A stretch of 47,900 nt of DNA, taken from positions 1-47,900 of the forward strand of contig JAFGDN010000025.1 of assembly GCA_016932095.1 (NCBI GenBank). The letters are read 5' to 3'. A program made the translations under genes and the position numbers. The number at the start of each line of letters is the position of its first letter. Positions within the stretch are counted from its first letter, which is position 1. Under the pieces are notes generated by a model. That model searched no databases, was not told where the DNA came from, and saw only the letters and a list, made by a program, of their open reading frames with translations. Shown in pieces: positions 40,323 through 47,900 of the stretch. The stretch comes from Sedimentisphaerales bacterium. GTDB taxonomy: Bacteria; Planctomycetota; Phycisphaerae; Sedimentisphaerales; Anaerobacaceae.

Positions 40323-42380
40323 TTACTTGCCCTGGTTTAGCAACTTCTGCGACTGCTCGCGTATGGATTCGTTTGTAGTTCCCGTCAGGACTTTCCGCAG
40401 CAATTCCTTCGCTTCCTGCGGGTTCTTTTGAATCGTCGAATAGGCGATTTTTACAACCGCCGCCTCGGCTTCCTGTTTAAGTTCCGTATCCGCAAGACAG
40501 CCGGCGGCTGTACGCATCGCCTCGATAGAGCCGACGTTCGCCAGCCCCGCCAGGACCATTCGCTTCTCCGTAGCACTTGGCGCAAGTATCATCGCCTCTT
40601 CATACATCTTTATCGTCTCTTCCGCGGTTCTGCTGCCCGGTAACCCCGCCAGCCGGATATAAGCACGCAAGGCAATCGCCTTATGCACTGCGTTAGCCGA
40701 TTCTTTTGCGACCTTAAGCAAGTCCTCAGCTGGCTCAGCCGTTGGCCAATCCGATAAAGCCCTTACAGCGGCGTCTTTAATCTTGTCGTCTTTGTCGTTT
40801 AGCCCTTCTCGCAAAACAGGCAGTGCCGCCGGGTCGCCGATTTTGCCTAAAACGCTCAATAGCGAGCATTTCGCATCTAAATCCTTAACTGTTGGTATTG
40901 CCGCGAGGACTTTTTGGGCCGGGTTTTTGTCCTCTGGTATCCTGCGTCCCACAGCGACCACCGTTTTCTCAAGCTCGCCGCGTTCGGTTCCAGACGCCGC
41001 TAATTGCAATTCGACCAATCCCGCCATTTCGCCCTCGCCTGCGAGATTTCGTAACGCCTTTATTGACTCGATTCGCACTAATTCGTCGGCGTCTTTGGCC
41101 TGCCTCATCAATTCAGGCGCCGCCGCCGTAATATTACGCCGGTCGCAACTGCGAATAAGCTCTAACCTTGCCTTCGGCTCTGCCTCAGCCAGCTTTTTAA
41201 GAATCGCCCGGTCAACGTCCGCTCCGCGAAGCCGATACAAACTTTCCTGTGCGGCACGCTGCTCTGGGCCGCTTGTCGTAATCGCGGCCTGCTCCAACAC
41301 TTCCAATGTCGATGTATCGCCCAATATCCCAATCGCGTATAACGCCGCAATGCGAACCGTTTTCTCAGCACTTTTCGCCGCCGCCAAAATCGCTGGCAGC
41401 GCCGCCCGCTCGCCGCATTCCGCCAGCATCGCGATTAACTGTATCTGCTGTTCTGTCGCCAGCGTCGGCAACTGTTCAGCAACCGCCTTTATCACATCTG
41501 TTGTAGCTATGTCCTTCAAAGTCGCTATCGCAACCGTCTGCATCGGCTTATCACCCGATTTAAGAATCTCAACTATTGTTTCGCTCGTTTTATCGCCGGC
41601 GGTCAAAATCATTCCCCTCACCGCCGCCGTCCTTATCGGCAGCGACTCAATAGGGGCGTATAACTGCTTATACATTGTAAACGCCTCGTCCTTTTGACCT
41701 TTGGCTGCAAGCCATTCCGCCTGTCGCAAATAGCTATCCAGCGCCGCCGTCCTTAGCTTTCCGGTTTCCTTTCCTACTGCTTTCGCTATCGCCTCAACTG
41801 CGCAGGGGTCGTCGATTCTACCCAGTGCCGCGACAGCTGAGATTGACGCCATTTGGTTGAAGTCCGAAATCACCCCGCTCAACAACCCAACCGCCTTCTT
41901 GTCGCCGCGAACGCCTATGGAATTTATTATCCCGATTTTCGCGCTCCCGCTCACCGCGCCAAGTGCCTCTCGCAACGCCTCGCCCGCCGCTTCGCCGGGT
42001 ATCCTTTCAAGTGCGTATCGGGCCATATCTGAATACTTGTCATTCGTCAGCATTGGGGCAAGGGCAGCCACCGACGCCTCCGTGCCTATAACGCTCAATT
42101 CCTGGCAGACAAACTGCTTGGCCGCGTATGTTGCGTCTGATTTGAGAAATTCATCGAGCTGCTTTTCGATTTCCTTAATCTCCGGCTTGCCGCTGGACTG
42201 GCGAATCATATCGCTGATTCTTGTTAGGTCCGCCCTGCTCTTCCCGTAATCGTATGTCCTGATTTTGTCTAATAACTGACCAAAGGCGTTTGCGTCTTCC
42301 GCTGCGTTTGCCCAATTACTGAAAAAACAACAGCACACAACAACGGCTATTATTGCTGAAACTTTTAACCGGCGACTCAT
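40323..42380 (-). CDS. Secreted HEAT-repeat protein
   Basis: The 685-residue protein begins with a signal peptide (SAIIAVVVCCCFFSNWANA) followed by many ~30-residue helical repeats of the HEAT/PBS lyase type, such as VRIAALYAIGILGDTSTLEV, DPAALPVLREGLNDKDDKI and KDAAVRALSDWPTAEPAEDL. Such repeats form scaffolds for protein binding; planctomycetal sugar clusters often pair them with ThuA and Gfo/Idh proteins. It lies 15 nt after the ThuA gene and shows no catalytic motif. Confidence 0.85.
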   Translation of the reverse strand: MSRRLKVSAIIAVVVCCCFFSNWANAAEDANAFGQLLDKIRTYDYGKSRADLTRISDMIRQSSGKPEIKEIEKQLDEFLKSDATYAAKQFVCQELSVIGTEASVAALAPMLTNDKYSDMARYALERIPGEAAGEALREALGAVSGSAKIGIINSIGVRGDKKAVGLLSGVISDFNQMASISAVAALGRIDDPCAVEAIAKAVGKETGKLRTAALDSYLRQAEWLAAKGQKDEAFTMYKQLYAPIESLPIRTAAVRGMILTAGDKTSETIVEILKSGDKPMQTVAIATLKDIATTDVIKAVAEQLPTLATEQQIQLIAMLAECGERAALPAILAAAKSAEKTVRIAALYAIGILGDTSTLEVLEQAAITTSGPEQRAAQESLYRLRGADVDRAILKKLAEAEPKARLELIRSCDRRNITAAAPELMRQAKDADELVRIESIKALRNLAGEGEMAGLVELQLAASGTERGELEKTVVAVGRRIPEDKNPAQKVLAAIPTVKDLDAKCSLLSVLGKIGDPAALPVLREGLNDKDDKIKDAAVRALSDWPTAEPAEDLLKVAKESANAVHKAIALRAYIRLAGLPGSRTAEETIKMYEEAMILAPSATEKRMVLAGLANVGSIEAMRTAAGCLADTELKQEAEAAVVKIAYSTIQKNPQEAKELLRKVLTGTTNESIREQSQKLLNQGK

Positions 42381-42394
42381 AGTTTTTTCCTTTC

Positions 42395-43303
42395 TTATTT
42401 GCCTTCTTTAACAGGCGTTGCGTCAACCTCCAGGTCTCCTAACGCAAACTGAATTCCGTCAAGGCAGTGCTGTAATATCGCGGGCCGATAAAACACCTCG
42501 TTATTATGACCAAGCCCGCAGTAAAATACCCTGCCCTTGTCGTAGTTTCTAATCCAGCTTACGGGCATATCGCGGTCGCTTTCCTTGGCTCCCCTTGCTT
42601 TCTTTGTGGCCGGGTCGTCAAAATCCAGCGTTAAAAGCACACGAGAGTTTCCCCTCAAATTGAGCATCTTCACCCGGTATATCTCATCCTTGATTTTAAA
42701 TCCCTCTTTATTGAAAGCCGCGTTTAACGGGTGCTCGGGCTCGACGTTCTTTATCGCCCACGTTCCCCCCGCCGTCCAGGGATGTCCGTCAAACGTCCCG
42801 CCGAACATTTCCGCCGCCTCGGGCCAGCCGTAAAAATTGTCTATGGCCGCGTGAAAGCCGATGACTCCTTTGCCCCCTTTTACAAAATCCATTATCGCCT
42901 GCCTTTGGCTCGGCTCATTGAAATCCAGATGGGTCGTATTGTTGAACACTATCGCGTCGTATTCCGCCAGTTTGTTGGCTTCAAAAACGCTCATATCGTC
43001 GCTTGTTACAACCTCGAATGCCCCTGTCTTTTTGCCCATTGTCTCAAGCATCTTATTCACAATCGGTATGCTCTCGTGAAAATAGCCCTCGCAGCGCCAG
43101 AACACTAAAATCTTCCTCGGCTTTTCGGGTTTTGCCTTTCCCTCCGCCGGCAGCGCCTTTTCTATCCATTCTGTTTCTTTCGCCCTTATCTCTCTCAACT
43201 GTTTTGGTGAACCCGCCGCCCGGCTGCTTCCGGCATAAATCCCCATAAAAACAATCGCTAACACAAAAACCACAATTATCGATAACGCTGTCATACGATT
43301 CAT
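42395..43303 (-). CDS. ThuA-domain protein
   Basis: The 302-residue protein has an N-terminal hydrophobic segment (ALSIIVVFVLAIVFMGIYAG, signal or anchor) and a ThuA/glutamine-amidotransferase-like domain: KILVFWRCEGYFHESIPIV, YDAIVFNNTTHLDF, GKGVIGFHAAIDNFYGWPE and VFYCGLGHNNEVF. ThuA proteins are linked to disaccharide utilisation (trehalose in rhizobia), but the reaction is not well defined. AAGGAGTG precedes the ATG. It is the first gene of the block before the structured intergenic region. Confidence 0.87.
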   Translation of the reverse strand: MNRMTALSIIVVFVLAIVFMGIYAGSSRAAGSPKQLREIRAKETEWIEKALPAEGKAKPEKPRKILVFWRCEGYFHESIPIVNKMLETMGKKTGAFEVVTSDDMSVFEANKLAEYDAIVFNNTTHLDFNEPSQRQAIMDFVKGGKGVIGFHAAIDNFYGWPEAAEMFGGTFDGHPWTAGGTWAIKNVEPEHPLNAAFNKEGFKIKDEIYRVKMLNLRGNSRVLLTLDFDDPATKKARGAKESDRDMPVSWIRNYDKGRVFYCGLGHNNEVFYRPAILQHCLDGIQFALGDLEVDATPVKEGK

Positions 43304-43335
43304 TTTTCACTCCTTTACGCTTTTCATATATCAAT

Positions 43336-43458
43336 AAACCGGTTGTGTTTTTCGTTCATCGGTTGCGCTGCTCGTTTCGTCAATCGTCTTTCGGTTACGT
43401 ATTAAACGTCGTTTTACGTTCTACGCAACCGTAACGAGCCGCGCAACCGCAACCGTTT
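43336..43458. repeat. Nested imperfect inverted repeats (GGTTGCG/CGCAACC family)
   Basis: Outer arms AAACCGGTTG (43336-43345) and CAACCGTTT (43450-43458), middle arms GGTTGCGCTGCTCGTT (43361-43376) and AACGAGCCGCGCAACC (43433-43448, one mismatch), and inner arms CGGTTACGT/ACGCAACCG (43392-43400, 43423-43431) nest concentrically. The whole 123 bp can fold into one long interrupted hairpin. It lies between two same-strand genes and could be a repetitive palindromic element or a transcript-processing or attenuation structure. Confidence 0.6.
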
Positions 43459-43471
43459 AACGCAACCTTCA

Positions 43472-44782
43472 TTATACCCGCCATGGACTTCGCATCGTTC
43501 TCGAAAGCAACCTGTTCGCTTCTTCGTCGCCGATAAATCTTTCCTTAACCGGGTCCCATTTCAACGGCCTGCCTAAGCGATGCGCGATAATGCCCAAATG
43601 ACAAACAGTCAGCGACCGGCAGCCGGTTTCAACGTCGCATATCGGCCTTTGCCTGCTCCTTATGCAATCAAGCCAGTCGCCGTAATGGTCATCGCTTTCA
43701 TAAAGCCGAGTATCGCTGCTGCCGAAACGCAGGCGAGTTAGCGTCTCGGGCCTGGTATTGAGAAACTCCCTGCTGACCTCGACCTCGCCTCTTGTGCCGG
43801 TAAACACTATCGCCTTATAATTCATCGAGTCGTCCCTGACCATTGTTATACCGTTCGAATACCGGTAAGTCAGTTGCCTAATATCTTTGCCGTTTTCGGG
43901 ATAAACTTCCACCGGCCCGCTTTCGTCCATTCCAAGCCCCCACTGGGCAATGTCAAAATGATGTGCGCCCCAGTCGGTCATTATCCCGCCTGCGTATTCC
44001 TCGTAATCGCGCCAGTGAGGCCAGCCCCTCGCGTCTATCGGCGGGGCTATCCGTGAATTATATGGCCGCCACTGCGCCGGGCCTAACCACATATCCCAGT
44101 CAAGCTCTGACGGCGTCGGCTCAGCAGGCAAATCACAGGCAACCGGATACATCGGGAACGACGAGGTTTTAATACCGACCCTGATGTTTTTCACTTCACC
44201 GATATAGCCATTGCGAACAAGCTCGCACGCCCTGCGAAATTTATAATCCGACCTCTGCATACTGCCCGTCTGAAACACCCGTTCATAACGCCTGGCCGCA
44301 TTCACTATTTGCCTCGCCTCGTCGATACTCAGCGCCAACGGCTTTTCGCAATATACGTCCATACCCCTCCTGCACGCCTCTATTGCCATTACTCCGTGCC
44401 AGTGCTCAGGCGCCGCAATCACTACCGCGTCAATATCGTCTCTGGCCAGTAATTCCCGAAAATCGTGGTAGCCGGTGCATCCTAATCGCTGCTCCGCGTA
44501 ATTTTCCCGAACCATTTCCAGCCCGCGCTCCAGTTTCTGCTTATCCACGTCGCATAAGGCCACAACCTGGCAATCAAACCGCTGTAAAATCTGACTTAAT
44601 AAGAATCTGCCCTGCATCCCAACCCCGATAAATCCCAGTGTAATTTTCTCGCTCGGCGTAACCTCATCTCCGAAGCCGGCTGCAAACGAGGGTATAACGT
44701 AAGGAATCCCCAGCGCCGCTAATGCAGAGCCGCCTATATTGCCAATAAACCGCCTTCTTGTTATTTTATCCTTAGTTGCCAT
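43472..44782 (-). CDS. Tat-exported Gfo/Idh/MocA oxidoreductase (paralogue 3)
   Basis: The 436-residue protein has Tat-type ITRRRFIGNIGGSALAALG, the Rossmann core ITLGFIGVGMQGRFLLSQ, VIAAPEHWHGVMAIEACRRG and VYCEKPLALSIDEARQI. Its substrate domain holds WDMWLGPAQWRPYNSR and WGAHHFDIAQWG and it ends NRLLSRTMRSPWRV, close to paralogues 1 and 4. It lies 11 nt after paralogue 4 in the same operon. Probably periplasmic and sugar-specific; the exact substrate is not visible. Confidence 0.9.
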   Translation of the reverse strand: MATKDKITRRRFIGNIGGSALAALGIPYVIPSFAAGFGDEVTPSEKITLGFIGVGMQGRFLLSQILQRFDCQVVALCDVDKQKLERGLEMVRENYAEQRLGCTGYHDFRELLARDDIDAVVIAAPEHWHGVMAIEACRRGMDVYCEKPLALSIDEARQIVNAARRYERVFQTGSMQRSDYKFRRACELVRNGYIGEVKNIRVGIKTSSFPMYPVACDLPAEPTPSELDWDMWLGPAQWRPYNSRIAPPIDARGWPHWRDYEEYAGGIMTDWGAHHFDIAQWGLGMDESGPVEVYPENGKDIRQLTYRYSNGITMVRDDSMNYKAIVFTGTRGEVEVSREFLNTRPETLTRLRFGSSDTRLYESDDHYGDWLDCIRSRQRPICDVETGCRSLTVCHLGIIAHRLGRPLKWDPVKERFIGDEEANRLLSRTMRSPWRV

Positions 44783-44793
44783 TCACTTAATCC

Positions 44794-46095
44794 CTATATA
44801 TACAAATGCCACGGGCTTCGCATCGGCCTCGACAATAACCTGTTCGCCTCATCATCGTTTATGAAAACTTCCTTTTCGGGGTCCCACCTCAGCTTCCTTT
44901 CAGTCAGCATCGCTATCTCGCCCAAAAGCCCCACGCTTATCGACCGATGCGCCGTTTCCGCCGGCGATATTGTTTCTTTTCGGCTCCTGACGCAATTCAG
45001 GAAGTTCTGCTGGTGGTCCCGGCTCTTGTAAAGCTGAATCTCATTGGGCCCGATTACCTCATTGAGAACACTTTCAGGCCTTGCTTTTATCGGCTGGTCT
45101 CGCGTAACGTGCAACTGGCCTTTATCGCCATACCAGCAAACGCCCATCCCGTTAGGCAATTGCCTGTCGTTGGCGATAATCATTATTAGCCCGTTTGCGT
45201 ATCTGGCCGTAATTTTATACTCCGAGGGCACGTTATACATCCCGTCTTTCGGGAAGTTTCCCCGCCCTTCAATCTCTACCGGCCCCGTCCTTTCGAGGCC
45301 TAGTCCCCAGTGAGCCGTATCTATATGATGACCCGCCCAGTCGGTAAGCTGCCCGCCCGAGTAATCCATCATCCATCGCCAGTGCCAGTGCATAACTCCC
45401 CGATACGGCTTCCACGGCGCTGGCCCTAACCAAAAATTCCAATCGACCCACTCCGGCGGCTGCTGCACCGGCTCCTGCCCCCGCGTGCCGCCCGTCGGCA
45501 GACCCACCTCGACCGTATGAACTTTGCCGATTCTGCCGTTGCGGACTAACTCGCAGGCCTGCCTGAAATGCCATACCGACCTCTGCCAGCTACCCGTCTG
45601 CCATATTATCCCGTATCGCCTCACCGCGTCTGCTATCGCCCTGCTCTCCCGTATCGTCCTGGCCATCGGCTTTTCACCGTAAATGTCCTTGCCCGCCCGC
45701 GCCCCCATAATCGCCGGTATCGAATGCCAGTGGTCAGGCACCGCTATCGAAAGCATATCAATATCGTTTCTCGCTATTACGTCGCGAAAATCCGAATACA
45801 TTTTGCAGTCGCTGTTGCCATATTGAAGGTCGACCTCTCTTTTGGCGTCCATCTGGCGTCTTTTGTCAACATCGCATACCGCCACGACCCGCGCCTCATC
45901 TTTGGCCAAAAACTCCTTCATATTCCACGTTCCCTGCGCACCTACACCGATACAGCCAAGCGTCAGCCGGTTACTCGGTAAATTCGCGCCTAATACGTTA
46001 GAGGGAATAATATAAGGAAAACTGAGCGCCCCCGCTGCCGCACCCGTTACCTTCTGTAAAAACCCGCGGCGACTTATTTTCTTGAATTGTCTCAC
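44794..46095 (-). CDS. Tat-exported Gfo/Idh/MocA oxidoreductase (paralogue 4)
   Basis: The 433-residue protein has Tat-type ISRRGFLQKVTGAAAGALS, Rossmann LTLGCIGVGAQGTWNMKEF, AVPDHWHSIPAIMGARAGKD with catalytic-site YGEKPMARTIRES (Gly where the other copies have Cys), VDWNFWLGPAPWKPYRG and WAGHHIDTAHWG, and ends NRLLSRPMRSPWHL. The start is GTG 46095 without a clear ribosome-binding site, possibly dependent on translation from the upstream isomerase gene, 17 nt away. Likely exported like its paralogues. Confidence 0.9.
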   Translation of the reverse strand: MRQFKKISRRGFLQKVTGAAAGALSFPYIIPSNVLGANLPSNRLTLGCIGVGAQGTWNMKEFLAKDEARVVAVCDVDKRRQMDAKREVDLQYGNSDCKMYSDFRDVIARNDIDMLSIAVPDHWHSIPAIMGARAGKDIYGEKPMARTIRESRAIADAVRRYGIIWQTGSWQRSVWHFRQACELVRNGRIGKVHTVEVGLPTGGTRGQEPVQQPPEWVDWNFWLGPAPWKPYRGVMHWHWRWMMDYSGGQLTDWAGHHIDTAHWGLGLERTGPVEIEGRGNFPKDGMYNVPSEYKITARYANGLIMIIANDRQLPNGMGVCWYGDKGQLHVTRDQPIKARPESVLNEVIGPNEIQLYKSRDHQQNFLNCVRSRKETISPAETAHRSISVGLLGEIAMLTERKLRWDPEKEVFINDDEANRLLSRPMRSPWHLYI

Positions 46096-46112
46096 GTTAT
46101 CAATACAGCTTT

Positions 46113-47111
46113 CTATTTATCAAATTGCGCGTCGAACGCCACTCCCGACGGCTTGAAGTCCATTTTCTTTACAAATTCGCAGGCCTCTTTTGCGCCGTGC
46201 TCCCTGTCCATCCGGCTGTCTTCCCATTCCACCGATAGCGGCCCCTGATAGCCGATGTCATTAAGGGCAACAATAATTTCCTCAAAATTTATATCGCCGT
46301 GCCCCGGCGAGCGGAAATCCCAGTATCTTCTCGCATCGCCGAATTCCGTATGTCCGCCGAAAACGCCTGCCGTCCAGTCGCCGTGCCCCCACCATGCGTC
46401 CTTTATATGCGTATGAAATATCTTGTTCCCGAACGTCCGTATGAACTTTACATAATCTACGCCCTGGTAGCCCAAATGGCTCGGGTCAAAATTGAACCCA
46501 AATGCCGGGTGGTTTTTCACCGCCTCCAGCGCGCGCTCGGCCGAGACGATATCGAACGCGATTTCCGTCGGGTGAACCTCCAATGCGAATTTGACGCCTT
46601 TCGACTTGAACGCATCCAAAATCGGCTTAAATCGCCTCCCGAACTCGCGGTAGCCCGCCTTAATCATATCCTTTGACACCGGCGGGAACGAATAAAGTAA
46701 ATGCCATATCGGGCTTCCCGTAAAGCCGTTGACAACCTTGACGCCTAATTTCTTCGCCGCTTTGGCCGTATCTATCAGTTTTTGCGCCGCCCTTTGTCGA
46801 ACGCCTTCCGGCTCGCCGTCGCCCCATACGTCGGCAGGCAGTATCGCCTTATGTCGCTCGTCGATTCTGTCGCAAACCGCCTGACCGATTAAATGCGTCG
46901 ATATCGCGAAAACCTTCAAGCCATACTTTTTCAGGATTTTCAGCCGGCCGTCACAGTATTTATCATCAGTGAGTGCCTTATCGACCTCGAAATGGTCGCC
47001 CCAGCACGCTAATTCCAGCCCGTCATACCCCCATTTTGCCGCCTTGTCCGCCAGAACCTCCAGCGGAAGGTCCGCCCACTGACCCGTGAATAATGTAACC
47101 GCCCTTGCCAT
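46113..47111 (-). CDS. Sugar phosphate isomerase/epimerase-family TIM-barrel protein
   Basis: The 332-residue AP-endonuclease-2-like barrel has metal-ligand segments [40 protein letters not shown] and [11 protein letters not shown], the Glu/Asp/His/Glu set of xylose isomerase-like epimerases. It probably acts on keto-sugars made by the adjacent Gfo/Idh dehydrogenases; such pairs interconvert 3-keto or inosose intermediates. AAGGAGAAGG precedes the ATG. It is the first gene of the minus-strand operon. Confidence 0.85.
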   Translation of the reverse strand: MARAVTLFTGQWADLPLEVLADKAAKWGYDGLELACWGDHFEVDKALTDDKYCDGRLKILKKYGLKVFAISTHLIGQAVCDRIDERHKAILPADVWGDGEPEGVRQRAAQKLIDTAKAAKKLGVKVVNGFTGSPIWHLLYSFPPVSKDMIKAGYREFGRRFKPILDAFKSKGVKFALEVHPTEIAFDIVSAERALEAVKNHPAFGFNFDPSHLGYQGVDYVKFIRTFGNKIFHTHIKDAWWGHGDWTAGVFGGHTEFGDARRYWDFRSPGHGDINFEEIIVALNDIGYQGPLSVEWEDSRMDREHGAKEACEFVKKMDFKPSGVAFDAQFDK

Positions 47112-47495
47112 TTTCCTTCTCCTTAAACACTGACAGACACCAACTTTTTTTACTTTTTCCTTTTGCCTTTTTACTTTCTTCTGCTGTTTTTATCAAGCCC
47201 TTTCCCGCCCGCTCGCGGGCCGGCGTTTCCCCGGCAACTGCGTTAAGACAACCCCGAATTTCCAAATGACTTCGCTTTTTTTGTTGATATTGGTCAAATT
47301 TATGATAGCTTGAAAAACCGCGAAAAGCTGTTTCCGAAAAAGAGAAACCTCTCGAAATAGACGCTGTGATGAGCGGTCAGTGATTATGGAACGGACTTTT
47401 AACATGCGAAAGGAAGTGTACGGGAAAAAGCAAACTTCATTATAAGCTAACTTAAACATCAGAATTCATTTAACGCAGAAAAAGGAGAGAACTAA
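47112..47495. other. Divergent intergenic region before the CBM protein
   Basis: About 384 bp separate two divergently transcribed genes and should hold both promoters. A T-rich tract (47275-47285) and TATGAT (47301-47306) are seen, but no good -35 at the right distance, so I do not call a promoter. AAAGGAGAG at 47481-47489 is the ribosome-binding site of the downstream gene. No small gene is convincing. Confidence 0.45.
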
Positions 47496-47900
47496 ATGAA
47501 ACAATTAGCTTTTTTATCCTCAATTACTATGGTTGTATTGCTGGTCGCGGGCCTGATTGCCTCGCCGGCTTGCGCCGTTACTATCGGTGTCAGGGCACGC
47601 GGAACGGCAGGCAGTGAAAGCATTAATTTGACCGTAGGCGGGAGCACAATTGCCACCTGGACATTAACCACGAGTATGGCTACTCGCACGGCAACGACAT
47701 CCTTATCAGGCAGCTGTAATGTCGTATTTACAAATGACGCCAGCGGCAGGGACGTGCAGGTTGACTATATTACGGTGGACGGCTCCACGCGTCAGGCGGA
47801 AGACCAGGCCACAAATACGGGCGTCTGGCAGAACGGCTCCTGCGGCGGCTCATACAGCGAGTGGCTGCACTGCAACGGCTATATCAGTTTTGGCGACGTC
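47496..47900 (+). CDS. Secreted protein with xylan-type carbohydrate-binding module, 5' part
   Basis: The first 135 codons are present; the gene leaves the window. A Sec signal peptide (QLAFLSSITMVVLLVAGLIA, ending SPACA) is followed by a domain with IGVRARGTAGSESINLTVGG, TIATWTLTT, DVQVDYITVDGSTRQAEDQA and GVWQNGSCGGSYSEWLHCNG. This is the pattern of Ca-dependent xylan-binding modules (CBM36/CBM60-like). The remainder could be a glycoside hydrolase or a surface protein. AAAGGAGAG lies before ATG 47496. It runs divergently from the pentose cluster. Confidence 0.75.
   Translation, partial: MKQLAFLSSITMVVLLVAGLIASPACAVTIGVRARGTAGSESINLTVGGSTIATWTLTTSMATRTATTSLSGSCNVVFTNDASGRDVQVDYITVDGSTRQAEDQATNTGVWQNGSCGGSYSEWLHCNGYISFGDV

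Noticed and set aside
40783-41697. Long frame antisense to the HEAT-repeat gene (304 residues)
   Set aside because: Composition mirrors the GC-biased HEAT codons, no ribosome-binding site or domain; the sense gene has a signal peptide and clear repeats.

Overview
The window reads as a chromosomal segment of a Planctomycetota bacterium, most likely Phycisphaerae (Sedimentisphaerales-like). This is inferred from gene content, not from a marker gene: four Gfo/Idh/MocA oxidoreductases, all with Tat-type N-termini, a ThuA protein, a long HEAT-repeat protein, a CBM-bearing secreted protein, and an integrase whose free-form C-terminus looks planctomycetal. No rRNA is present.

Layout. (1) 1-6675, plus strand: the end of a J-domain protein, a DsrE-like sulfur-carrier protein, a SAM methyltransferase, an ABC exporter pair, a ferredoxin-containing MinD-like ATPase, an Mrp ATPase fused to a NifX-like domain, a hotdog thioesterase, a metallo-beta-lactamase-fold protein and a DUF134 regulator. 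The tight spacing suggests one or two operons around Fe-S/cofactor handling. (2) 6706-9692: AmrS-type radical SAM enzyme, a small Myb-like protein, about 560 bp without a gene, a DUF1579-like secreted protein and tadA. (3) 9795-20804: an 11-kb integrated phage-like element in the 3' end of tRNA-Glu(CTC). It carries an HTH gene, a replication initiator plus DnaC-like loader, tape measure, a small tail protein, HK97-type capsid, HNH nuclease, a cos-like site, terminase small subunit and a tyrosine integrase. I find no terminase large subunit, portal or protease, so it is a satellite candidate or a reduced prophage. (4) 21000-27938: a small membrane protein, tRNA(CAT), a membrane/TPR-like protein, a diguanylate cyclase, a GT2/GT21-like glycosyltransferase and folC. 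(5) 27935-47111, all minus strand: apbE, an Agl23-like GT39 membrane protein, a lipoprotein-like protein, an Arg-rich miniprotein, xylose isomerase-like protein, xylulokinase, a UroD-family protein, Gfo/Idh/MocA paralogues, a seven-haem cytochrome c, HEAT and ThuA proteins, and a sugar isomerase/epimerase. (6) 47496-end: the start of a secreted protein with a xylan-type CBM.

The most notable result is the architecture of the element. The 14-bp att core lies inside the integrase reading frame. In the integrated state the integrase ends by reading antisense through tRNA-Glu. When the two ends are joined in silico, the frame stays open across attP and gains a different C-terminus encoded at the far left end (9795-9995). 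Its stop codon then abuts the HTH gene. Integration therefore splits an int-HTH operon and also moves tRNA-Glu 11 kb away from what looks like its own terminator (9774-9794).

The minus-strand block looks like a pentose/xylan-derived sugar utilisation region: xylan-type CBM, isomerase, xylulokinase, exported oxidoreductases and a periplasmic multihaem cytochrome that could take electrons. The substrate assignment is inference.
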